Below are positions 1 through 6,938 of a DNA stretch of 46,109 nt, piece by piece. The translations under genes and the position numbers were made by a program. The first letter of the stretch is position 1. Each line of letters opens with the position of its first letter. Origin of the DNA: Thermodesulfobacterium hveragerdense DSM 12571 (GTDB lineage Bacteria; Desulfobacterota; Thermodesulfobacteria; Thermodesulfobacteriales; Thermodesulfobacteriaceae); assembly GCF_000423845.1 (NCBI RefSeq), contig NZ_AUIT01000014.1, positions 1 to 46,109 of the forward strand, in the 5' to 3' direction. The notes below the pieces were generated by a model, which saw only the letters and a list, made by a program, of their open reading frames with translations, did no database searches and was not told where the DNA came from.

Positions 1-187
1 AACAGGCAAGTTGTCTTTCATAGTAACCATTAGCTTTATTATCAATACTATCTCTAAGGAATATTTCTCTTTCTTTTTTCATGAGAGCGTTTAAGAGGAG
101 TGCAGCAGCCATTTTGATACCCTCTTTTGATTCAATTTTTGAGATTTCACTTAAAACTTTTTCTAAATCTAAGTCTAAGTTTTCCAT
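1..187 (-). CDS. IS256-family transposase, N-terminal fragment (runs off window)
   Basis: The frame starts with ATG at 187-185 behind an AGGAGGT ribosome binding site and stays open to the window edge (62 codons). The N-terminus is an acidic helix followed by EREIFL and then NKANGYYERQL, the signature seen near the N-terminus of mutator-type (IS256) transposases. The DDE catalytic residues of this family lie further downstream and cannot be seen. Whether the copy is intact cannot be judged. The gene points away from the truncated methyltransferase gene it adjoins. Confidence 0.8.
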   Translation of the reverse strand, partial: MENLDLDLEKVLSEISKIESKEGIKMAAALLLNALMKKEREIFLRDSIDNKANGYYERQLAC

Positions 188-305
188 TTTACAGACCTCC
201 TGGTTAGTTTAGTCTTTTAGGTTTTATGTTATCATTAATTTAAAAAATATTAAAAATTTTTATTATGCCTCTAAAATATTTTATTAAAAGACACAATTTA
301 TATTC
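1..305. mobile_element. IS256-family insertion sequence, one end only
   Basis: This stretch is the 5' end of an insertion sequence that runs off the left edge of the window. It holds the first 62 codons of a minus-strand transposase, its ribosome binding site, and about 110 bases of AT-rich leader ending near 295-305. The outer boundary is inferred: from about 303 rightwards the sequence reads in frame as an internal part of a methyltransferase-type gene. The far end, terminal inverted repeats and target duplication lie outside the window, so the exact junction is not fixed. Confidence 0.75.
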
Positions 306-1343
306 TACTCCCAAAAGATATGCGGGAATCTGGATGGTGTTATAGATTTAAAATTAGTTGGTTGGGTTTTTAACGAAGAAAGTCCAGAGGAAAGGGTTGA
401 GGTGGTAGTTTTGATCGACGAAGAACCTGTAGCTGAGGGGGTAGCTGATCGGTTTAGAGAGGACCTACTTGATGCTGGAATCGGAGATGGTAAGCATGCT
501 TTTGCAATAGACATACCAGAAAAATTTGCTGATGGCAAAGAATATGAGATTAAAGTGGTTATTAAAAACTTAGAGAAAGAGTTAGGTTCTGTAAAGTTTT
601 CTAAAAGATATGAGGTTATATTTTTTGCCAATTGTCCGATCTGTGAAAGACGTGTAAAGTTTATATCTACAGATGATTATTATTCTTGTAGAGATGTTTT
701 GTTTTCACCTGACTGTCCTCTTAATCGTTGTGTCACTCGAGAGAGGGCAGTTGCTTATGTTCTTTTTAGAGAAATTCCTAAACAAAAATTATTTGAAGAA
801 AAAATTATCTATGAACAATCTCCCGCCTTGAGAGGCCTTTCATTATTACTAAAAAAACACGCTAAACATTACCATGCTTGTGGTTATTATCCCGATAGAA
901 ATTTTGGCGAGTATGTAAATGGTTTGAGAAATGAAAATTTAGAAGAGCTTACACTACCAGACGAAAGTGTAGACGTATGGATACATCTTGACGTTTTAGA
1001 ACACGTGTTTGATCCAATTAGAGCTATTAGGGAAATTTATAGAACCCTAAAGAAAGGTGGAATTTGTATCTTTACCACACCTACCCAACCAGGCTTATTA
1101 GAGAGCAAGCAGGTGGCTTTAAAGATGCCAGACGGAACGGTAAAAATAATAGGTAATCCCGAATATCATGGTAATCCTCAGAACCCAAAACAGGGCTCTT
1201 TGGTTACCTGGAAATACGGGTATGATTTGCCATACCTTATTCAAAGTGCTACAGGATTTGATGTAGAGGTTTTTAGATTTCAATCTTTTGAAATTGCTGT
1301 GTGTGGGCTCTATACAGAGGTTTATTTATGTAGAAAAAGATAG
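303..1343 (+). pseudogene. SAM-dependent methyltransferase gene, 5' end removed by IS insertion
   Basis: The open frame begins at the IS boundary, with no start codon in the host part before GTG at 402. Codons 320-580 encode a beta-rich accessory module (GNLDGVIDLKLVGWVF, then ADRFREDL and GIGDGKHAFAI), known as a companion of glycan-related glycosyltransferases and methyltransferases. A small cysteine pair (CPIC) follows, then a class I methyltransferase domain with LPDESVDVWIHLDVLEHV and LKKGGICIFTTPTQPG. The usual glycine-rich motif I is not obvious. The module begins upstream of the GTG, so the gene was probably cut by the IS. A shortened protein from GTG 402 with a whole methyltransferase domain remains possible. 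The substrate is unknown; cell-surface glycan modification is a guess. Confidence 0.7.
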
Positions 1344-1361
1344 TTTATGTATAGGAGAAAA

Positions 1362-1446
1362 TGCCGGGGGCGGGAGTCGAACCCGCACGGGGGTGAACCC
1401 CAGTGGATTTTGAGTCCACCGCGTCTGCCAATTCCGCCACCCCGGC
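1362..1446 (-). tRNA. tRNA-Leu (anticodon CAA)
   Basis: Read on the minus strand, the RNA starts GCCGGGG and ends CCCCGGC, giving a perfect 7-bp acceptor stem, with A as discriminator at 1362. The anticodon arm is GTGGA / CTCAAAA / TCCAC, so the anticodon is CAA. A long variable arm, typical of class II tRNAs, and a T arm containing GGTTCGACTCC follow. No CCA is encoded, so the tail must be added enzymatically. A good promoter lies 20-50 bases upstream. Confidence 0.95.
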
Positions 1447-1466
1447 GGAAAAATCTATCAAAACCT

Positions 1467-1494
1467 ATTTTAATAGAGTTTGAATTTTTGGCAA
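1467..1494 (-). promoter_or_regulatory. Promoter of tRNA-Leu
   Basis: On the minus strand TTGCCA (1494-1489) is followed after exactly 16 bases by TAAAAT (1472-1467). Transcription would start about 13 bases before the tRNA 5' end. The boxes interleave with those of the opposing yebC promoter. Confidence 0.65.
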
Positions 1495-1507
1495 GACCTA
1501 TTATACT
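1480..1507 (+). promoter_or_regulatory. Promoter of the yebC-ruvCA-cytochrome operon
   Basis: TTGAAT at 1480-1485 is followed after 16 bases by TATACT at 1502-1507, about 30 bases before the yebC start. It overlaps the opposing tRNA-Leu promoter, so the two should interfere with each other. Confidence 0.6.
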
Positions 1508-1536
1508 TATTAAAAAAATTTTTAAGGGGTGGTATT

Positions 1537-2286
1537 ATGGCTGGACATTCCCATTGGGCACAAATAAAGAGAAAAAAAGCTGTTCAAGACGCTAAAAGAG
1601 GTCAAATATTCACTAAACTTATAAGAGAAATCGTGATTGCTGTGAGGGCAGGGGGAAGCGGAGATCCTGAGCTAAATCCAAGGTTGAGGGCAGCTATACA
1701 GGCGGCAAGAGCAGCTAACATGCCCAAAGAAAACATCGAAAGGGCCATAAAAAAAGCCTTAGGGCAAGAAGAAGGGACCAACTACGAAGAGGCGGTGTTT
1801 GAAGGGTATGGTCCTGGCGGGGTTGCCATCTTGGTCCATACTATCACCGATAACAGAAGAAGGACTGTTTCTGAGGTAAGACATATTTTTAGTAAACATG
1901 GTGGTAATTTGGCAGAGCCAGGGGCAGTTTCTTGGATCTTTGAACACAAAGGATTGATCGTTGTACCTAAAAAGGATGAAGAGAAGGCTTTAGAGATAGC
2001 CATAGAAAAAGGGGCAGAGGATACCAAAGAGTATGAAAGTGAAATCGAAATCATCACAGAACCTTCTCAGTTTGAAGAGGTTAAAAAAACCTTAGAAGAA
2101 GCTGGTGTTGAGATCCTTTCTGCCAAGCTCACTTTGGTGCCCAAATCTGTTGTCCCGATCTCGGATGAACAAACAGCAAATACCCTTTTAAAACTTATAG
2201 AGGCACTTGACGATAACGACGATGTTCAGCAGGTATATGCTAACTTTGATATCCCTGAACACATCATGGAAAAACTTAATAGATGA
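1537..2286 (+). CDS. yebC: YebC/PmpR family protein (TACO1-like)
   Basis: This is a 249-residue member of the YebC/TACO1 family, the usual length. It begins with the family hallmark MAGHSHWAQIKRKKA and continues with PELNPRLRAAIQAARAANMP and a GYGPGGVAILV motif. Family members were first described as DNA-binding regulators and are now also linked to relief of ribosome stalling at proline stretches; which applies here cannot be told. The ATG at 1537 was chosen over an earlier in-frame start because the conserved N-terminus begins there, with AAGGGG upstream. It is the first gene of the operon and overlaps ruvC by four bases (ATGA). The yebC-ruvC-ruvA order is common in bacteria. Confidence 0.95.
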   Translation: MAGHSHWAQIKRKKAVQDAKRGQIFTKLIREIVIAVRAGGSGDPELNPRLRAAIQAARAANMPKENIERAIKKALGQEEGTNYEEAVFEGYGPGGVAILVHTITDNRRRTVSEVRHIFSKHGGNLAEPGAVSWIFEHKGLIVVPKKDEEKALEIAIEKGAEDTKEYESEIEIITEPSQFEEVKKTLEEAGVEILSAKLTLVPKSVVPISDEQTANTLLKLIEALDDNDDVQQVYANFDIPEHIMEKLNR

Positions 2287-2783
2287 AAATTTTAGGGATA
2301 GACCCTGGGCTCAATCATTTAGGTTATGCCTGTGTGGAAAAACTTCAGCAAGAATTTAGGGTGTTAACCTGGGGGACCATCAGTCCCCCTCAACATTTAC
2401 CCCTTCCTCAAAAGCTGGCTTTGATCTTTGAGAACCTTAAAGAAATCATAAATAAATTTTCCCCAGATTATTTGGCGTTAGAAGAGGTTTATACACGAGG
2501 GGTTGGAAATGCGACCCTAAAGCTTTCTCAGGCTCAAGCTTTGGTTTTGCTTCTCTGCGGTCTTTATAACCTTAGGTTTAAAACTTTTAACCCTAAGGAA
2601 ATAAAAAATTTTTTGACCCAGAATGGAAATGCTGAAAAACAGGATATGGTCTCTCAAATTCAGTGGTTGAATAAACACGGGGTTTTATCTTTTGTGGAAG
2701 ATTTTGAGGAAGATGGGTTAGACTCTCATAAGGTGGATGCTTTAGCAGTGGCTCTTTTATTTGGTTTTGAACTTGGAGGTTAA
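2283..2783 (+). CDS. ruvC: Crossover junction endodeoxyribonuclease RuvC
   Basis: RuvC resolves Holliday junctions by paired nicking, working with RuvAB. The 166-residue protein is full length and starts MKILGIDPG. The expected four-residue metal site is present: Asp7, Glu67 in LALEEVY, His149 and Asp152 in SHKVDALAVAL. A His at the third position also occurs in other thermophile RuvC proteins. The start overlaps the yebC stop, indicating coupled translation. ruvA follows directly; ruvB is not in this window. Confidence 0.95.
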   Translation: MKILGIDPGLNHLGYACVEKLQQEFRVLTWGTISPPQHLPLPQKLALIFENLKEIINKFSPDYLALEEVYTRGVGNATLKLSQAQALVLLLCGLYNLRFKTFNPKEIKNFLTQNGNAEKQDMVSQIQWLNKHGVLSFVEDFEEDGLDSHKVDALAVALLFGFELGG

Positions 2784-2785
2784 TT

Positions 2786-3409
2786 TTGTTTTTTGCAGTC
2801 TCAGGGGTTTTAAAAATCGTAAATCCTCCTAATAAGGCTATCATAGAAATTTTACAGGTTTTTTCCATAGAGGTTTTTGTGCCTTTAAACTTGGTAGAGT
2901 CACTTAAAACTAAGTTTATTGATAAACCGATAACCATGTATTTGGTTAGTTTTATAAGAAAAAACGAATTTTTAGAGCTTTATGGGTTTTTAGACAAAGA
3001 AACCAGGGAGCTTTTTATAAAACTGAACACCCTTTCTAAGGTTGGACCTAAACTTGCATTAAACGTACTTTCTGTTTTTTCTCCTGAAGAGCTAAGACAA
3101 GTAATCCTTGAAGCACGTTGGAAGGAACTTGCAAAAGTTCCAGGTATAGGCCCAAAAAGGGCAGAAAAACTGTTTTTAGAACTAAAGAGCCTATTTTTAA
3201 AACCCAGCCTCAAAGGGATAACCTTACCTCCAGAAAAAGAAATGGTCCTTGAAGAGGCTAAAAGCTGTCTTTTATCCTTAGGGTTTAGTTCTAAAGAGAT
3301 AGACTCAGTTTTATATAACGTTTTTGAAGAAGGGGCTACCTTAGACGAATTGATAAAAAGGGCTTTAAAGGAACTTGCACCAAGTGTTAAAGAAGAAAGG
3401 TTTGACTAA
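2786..3409 (+). CDS. ruvA: Holliday junction branch migration protein RuvA
   Basis: RuvA binds four-way DNA junctions as a tetramer and loads the RuvB motor. The 207-residue protein has an N-terminal OB-fold-like part, two helix-hairpin-helix motifs (SKVGPKLALNVLS about residue 80, VPGIGPKRAEKLFLEL about residue 117), and the C-terminal three-helix domain (EEAKSCLLSLGFSSKEID) that contacts RuvB. The start is a TTG at 2786 with GGAGG six bases upstream, two bases after the ruvC stop. The N-terminus is slightly longer and less typical than the usual short start, so it deserves an alignment. Confidence 0.93.
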   Translation: MFFAVSGVLKIVNPPNKAIIEILQVFSIEVFVPLNLVESLKTKFIDKPITMYLVSFIRKNEFLELYGFLDKETRELFIKLNTLSKVGPKLALNVLSVFSPEELRQVILEARWKELAKVPGIGPKRAEKLFLELKSLFLKPSLKGITLPPEKEMVLEEAKSCLLSLGFSSKEIDSVLYNVFEEGATLDELIKRALKELAPSVKEERFD

Positions 3410-3429
3410 AAGCTACAGGGGGTATTAAG

Positions 3430-3993
3430 ATGGACTGGGAAAGGTATTTTATCAAACCTGAAGAAGCGGTTTTGGTTGTGGTAGACGTCCAGGAAAAGTT
3501 GGTGAGAGCGATGGAAGAAAAGATAGTTTCTAAGATAATAAAAAACATAACCATTTTGGTTGAGGTAGCTAAAGTCTTAGGAATACCTGTTATCCTTACC
3601 GAACAATATCCCAAAGGGTTAGGACAAACCATAGAAGATTTAAAACAGATTCTTCCGGAATATCATCCTATCGAAAAGATAACCTTTGATTGTTGTGCAG
3701 AAGAGAAATTTTTAGCTACCTTAAGATCCTATGGACGTAATAAAGTAATTCTGACAGGTATGGAAACCCACATTTGTATCTATCAAACTGCCTTAAGCCT
3801 TCTTTCGAAAGGATATTTTGTGTTTTTACCTAAGGATGCAGTATGTAGTCGTAAAGAGGAAAACTGGAAGACAGGCCTTCAGCTTAGCATCCTTTCAGGG
3901 GCTTTACCTGTTGATACCGAAACCATCACCTTTCAACTTTTACAAAAAGCAGGAACCGAAGAGTTTAAAAAATTATCGGTTTATTTTAAATAA
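3430..3993 (+). CDS. Isochorismatase-like cysteine hydrolase
   Basis: This 187-residue protein belongs to the isochorismatase-like hydrolase superfamily (nicotinamidase, YcaC and relatives). The catalytic triad is visible: Asp19 in VVVDVQEKL, Lys83 in PIEKITF, and the nucleophile Cys116 in GMETHICIYQTAL. The LTEQYPKGLG segment is typical of the YcaC-like subgroup. The substrate cannot be read from the sequence. It lies between ruvA and the Rieske gene with short gaps, so it is probably cotranscribed. A functional link to either side is not evident. Confidence 0.85.
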   Translation: MDWERYFIKPEEAVLVVVDVQEKLVRAMEEKIVSKIIKNITILVEVAKVLGIPVILTEQYPKGLGQTIEDLKQILPEYHPIEKITFDCCAEEKFLATLRSYGRNKVILTGMETHICIYQTALSLLSKGYFVFLPKDAVCSRKEENWKTGLQLSILSGALPVDTETITFQLLQKAGTEEFKKLSVYFK

Positions 3994-3999
3994 AAAGCA

Positions 4000-4395
4000 A
4001 TGAATTCAAAAAAAAGAAAATTTTTAAGTTTTTTTTCTTTGGGCGTTTTGGGTTTTTTGACTTATGGAGTTTTTAAAAACCTAAGTAGTTTATCTTCTCC
4101 CCCACCTAAAAAGGTTATGGTTCTTTTTGAGGAGATAGAAAAAGCCAAAGATATCCTTTTTAAAGAAAACTTTATTGTGATAAAAACAGGCACTAATTTT
4201 AAGGTTTTTTCCAGGAAGTGTCCTCATTTAGGCTGTTTGCTTAGCTATTCTCTTGAAGAGGGTTTGATCGTCTGCCCTTGTCATCAAAGTAAGTTTAATC
4301 TTTATGGAAAGTTTCTCTCTGGACCTGCAAAAAAAGACCTTACTACCTTAAATTACAGACTTACTTATCAGGGTTTAGAGGTTGAGGTTTTTTAG
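4000..4395 (+). CDS. Rieske [2Fe-2S] protein of a cytochrome bc-type complex
   Basis: A 131-residue small Rieske protein. One N-terminal membrane segment or uncleaved signal (residues 8-25) follows a basic KKRKFL stretch that resembles a Tat signal with Lys-Arg in place of the twin arginines. The cluster site is complete: Cys74-Pro-His76 with Cys79, and Cys92-Pro-Cys94-His95, giving two Cys and two His ligands and the Cys79-Cys94 disulfide of high-potential Rieske centres. Its stop overlaps the cytochrome b start. It is expected to take an electron from menaquinol at the outer membrane face and pass it to a c-type haem, here probably the multihaem cytochrome. Confidence 0.92.
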   Translation: MNSKKRKFLSFFSLGVLGFLTYGVFKNLSSLSSPPPKKVMVLFEEIEKAKDILFKENFIVIKTGTNFKVFSRKCPHLGCLLSYSLEEGLIVCPCHQSKFNLYGKFLSGPAKKDLTTLNYRLTYQGLEVEVF

Positions 4396-5233
4396 CTTTT
4401 CCACCTCTCCTAAGCTCAACTTGTTTATAGCCAATCTCTGTTTGATAAGCCTTATAATCTCCATTTTATCTGGGATAGTGGTTAGTTATCATTACTTTTA
4501 TACCGAACCTCTCTACAGTGTAATTCAGTTAGAGTCATCGGTGCCTTTTGGTAGGTTCTTTAGAAGCCTTCACTATTTTTCTTCTCAACTTGCCTTAATT
4601 TCAACTTTTTTCCATCTGCTAGATAGCTTTTACAGAGGATGGCATCATAAAAAAATTTTTGTTGCCTGGTTGTTTTTGGTGTTAAGCTTTATCGTCCTTA
4701 TTTTTGTAACGTTTACCGGTTATGTGATAAGGTTTGATGAGGTAGGGAAGCTTGCAGGAAGCATAGCTGAAAATCTTTGCTTAAGCATACCTTATGTAGG
4801 AGAAGCTTTAAGAGACCTTTTGTTCCCAATTTCTAAAGGAGGTCTTTATAGAGTTTATTTAGCCCATATCTATGGTTCTTTTTTGTTAGCCATAGGGCTT
4901 TTTGTTTGGCATGCCTCGATAAAACGGGTTCTAAGCCTTAAATATGCCCCTTATCTTTACCTAAACCTGATTTTGCCCTTCATCTTTTATGTTCCTCTTG
5001 AGTCAGAGAAAGGAAAAACGGTAGTTACTGGTCCATGGTTTTTTTGGGGGGCTCAGGGACTTTTAAAGTTTTTACCCCCTTTGGGAGTACTTTTTTTAGC
5101 GGTTTTTTGGCTTGTTCTTTTAGGTTTTAAGCCTGCAAGAAAGTTTAGCCCCTGGATAGGTGGTGCTTTAATATTGTGGTTGTTAGTTTATTTTATTTTT
5201 AGCCTTATCATCTACAGAGATGCCCACACTTAA
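4382..5233 (+). CDS. Cytochrome b subunit (b6-like) of a quinol-oxidising complex
   Basis: A 283-residue membrane protein with about seven hydrophobic helices. Two pairs of haem b ligands sit on two helices: His-X13-His in SLHYFSSQLALISTFFHLL and His-X14-His in LAHIYGSFLLAIGLFVWHA. The X14 spacing on the second helix is that of the b6 type. The first part matches cytochrome b6 and the last three helices could serve as a short subunit IV. A PEWY-type Qo motif is not clear; VPLESEKG occupies a possible equivalent site. The start is a TTG at 4382, 14 bases inside the Rieske gene, and the 3' end overlaps the multihaem gene by 14 bases. Such overlaps imply coupled translation of a fixed complex. 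Confidence 0.88.
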   Translation: MRFFSFSTSPKLNLFIANLCLISLIISILSGIVVSYHYFYTEPLYSVIQLESSVPFGRFFRSLHYFSSQLALISTFFHLLDSFYRGWHHKKIFVAWLFLVLSFIVLIFVTFTGYVIRFDEVGKLAGSIAENLCLSIPYVGEALRDLLFPISKGGLYRVYLAHIYGSFLLAIGLFVWHASIKRVLSLKYAPYLYLNLILPFIFYVPLESEKGKTVVTGPWFFWGAQGLLKFLPPLGVLFLAVFWLVLLGFKPARKFSPWIGGALILWLLVYFIFSLIIYRDAHT

Positions 5234-6938
5234 ACGTTTAGCTAAGACTAAATCGTTTTGGATTTTATTAGGATTAACTATTTTCCTCTGTTTGTTCTAT
5301 TCTGAAGCTAAAAAAGACAGACGAGAGGTTGCTAAGTTAACCTCAGGTGAGGTAGAGTTATGTATCACTTGTCATCAGGAGGTAGTCCCTGAAAAGGTGC
5401 ACGAAAAAAAGGTCGTTGGTTGTTCTTCCTGTCATTTAGGGAATCCCTATACGTTAGACTTTAAAGAGGCCCATAAAAACATAGTAAAAAACCCCGGGGA
5501 TCTGAGATATGTTAATCTTACCTGTGGACAACTAGGCTGTCATCCTACTGAGATATCGAAGGTAAAAAATTCTCTTATGGCTACCAATCATGGAATGATA
5601 AAAAGAGTCCTCGAAGTTTTTGAAGAAAAAGAGGTTTTATCTTTATATCCTAAGTTGAGTGTATCTCAACTTTATCACAGGGAGGTTTATCATAAAACCA
5701 GAAACAGCTTAGGTTTAGACTATTACCGAAAACTTTGTGGCAGTTGTCATCTTTGGTTAGAAAAGGGAAAACTCCCCTATTTTTTGAAAGAAAAAGGAGG
5801 GGGATGTTCTGCCTGTCATTTGGTAAAGGAGGAAGATGAGAGCCTCAATTCTTCTCGAAAAACCCATCCTAAACTGGTTAGATATCCTCCGATGGAAAAC
5901 TGTGTAAGGTGCCATAACCGAAGTGGGAGGATAGGTTTTACCTACCAAGGACTTTATGAAAATGAACAAGGAGGGGTAGGGGATGAAGTTTGGGTTGACG
6001 GAAGATGGTTAGATCGGGTTTCTCCTGACATTCATTTCCAAAAAGGGTTAAAATGCGTAGACTGCCATACTAAAGAAGAAGTGATGGGAGATGGGAATTT
6101 TTACTACAGTTTGCATGAGGCTTTAGAAATCGAATGCCAAACCTGTCACGGAGGAGATGGGACTACTAAAAAAGGAAGGAAACTAAAAAATTTTCAGAAA
6201 AAAGGGACTCAGGCTTATTTAGAAATTAAAGGTTCTGAAAAACTACTTTTAATCAAAAAATCGGTTAGAGCTTGTAGCCTTTCTTATCATAAACGATTAA
6301 CCTGTGTGAGCTGTCATGCCAAACATATGCCTGATTGCTATGGCTGTCACATAAAATATGACCCAAGAGACACCCATCTTGACAAAATACTTGCTAAGGA
6401 AACGAAGGGGCTCTGGATAGAGCATGAATCTTATAGAAGACTTGCACTTCCTACTTTAGCGGTGGAAGATAATCAAAGAGTGGTTACCGTTACCCCAGGC
6501 TGACAGGATTTTATCACCATCCTCTCAGAGACAGGAGAGGTAAAAAAAGAAATAACAAGCCTTACCTTTGCTAAACTTAACCCTCATAGCACGGGGAAAC
6601 AGGGGCGTTCTTGTAAAAGTTGCCATCAAGACACAAAAACCTTAGGGTTAGGGTATGGAAAGGTGGTAAAAGGTAAAAATTCTATAGAGGTTGTAAACTT
6701 AGAAAAACCTTTTCTAAAATCTCCGCGGGTTTGTCTTTCTCAGATGGTTACCCTTAACGGAACTAAGCTGGTCAATTTTTCTCGGCCAAATCTTCGTCCT
6801 TTTAGTCAGGAGGAACTGGTAAAAATTTTAAGGGTGGGTTTTTGTCTAAACTGCCATTCTGAAAAGGATAAGATTTTTAAAAAATGGCCTCCTAAAAAGG
6901 TTTGCCCTTATGCTAAAAAATTTCAAATCAATTTCTAA
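5220..6938 (+). CDS. Multihaem c-type cytochrome with in-frame UGA (possible selenoprotein)
   Basis: The N-terminus has one membrane segment (residues 12-30), then a periplasmic domain with 11 CXXCH sites and one CX4CH site (CGQLGCH). The first 427 codons carry ten of these sites. At 6501-6503 a TGA interrupts the frame, yet the same frame stays open for 144 more codons with two further haem sites (CKSCH, CLNCH) and ends at TAA 6936-6938. Read through, the product has 572 residues with the UGA at residue 428, in the context TPG-UGA-QDF. A hairpin suited to a SECIS element follows. The 3' end resembles the C-terminus of other large multihaem cytochromes, so the UGA is either selenocysteine or a recent nonsense mutation. 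CSLSYH near residue 355 looks like a haem site that lost a Cys. The protein is the likely electron acceptor of the Rieske/cytochrome b pair encoded just upstream. Confidence 0.8.
6521..6540 (+). promoter_or_regulatory. Candidate bacterial SECIS hairpin after the in-frame UGA
   Basis: CCTCTC (6521-6526) pairs perfectly with GAGAGG (6535-6540) around an 8-base loop AGAGACAG. The loop starts 23 bases after the UGA and has G as its second base, which agrees with the general bacterial SECIS pattern. A weaker lower stem is possible between TTTTA (6509-6513) and TAAAA (6541-6545). Folding and conservation have not been tested. Confidence 0.5.

Noticed and set aside
1347-1595. Plus-strand open frame of 82 codons between the methyltransferase and yebC
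   Set aside because: It runs across the tRNA-Leu gene on the opposite strand and into the yebC start in another frame; it has no similarity to known proteins.
6663-6938. Separate small c-type cytochrome gene starting at 6663
   Set aside because: It is in the same frame as the large cytochrome, lacks a ribosome binding site and signal peptide, and one of its haem sites (CKSCH) lies before this start. It is better read as the end of the same gene.
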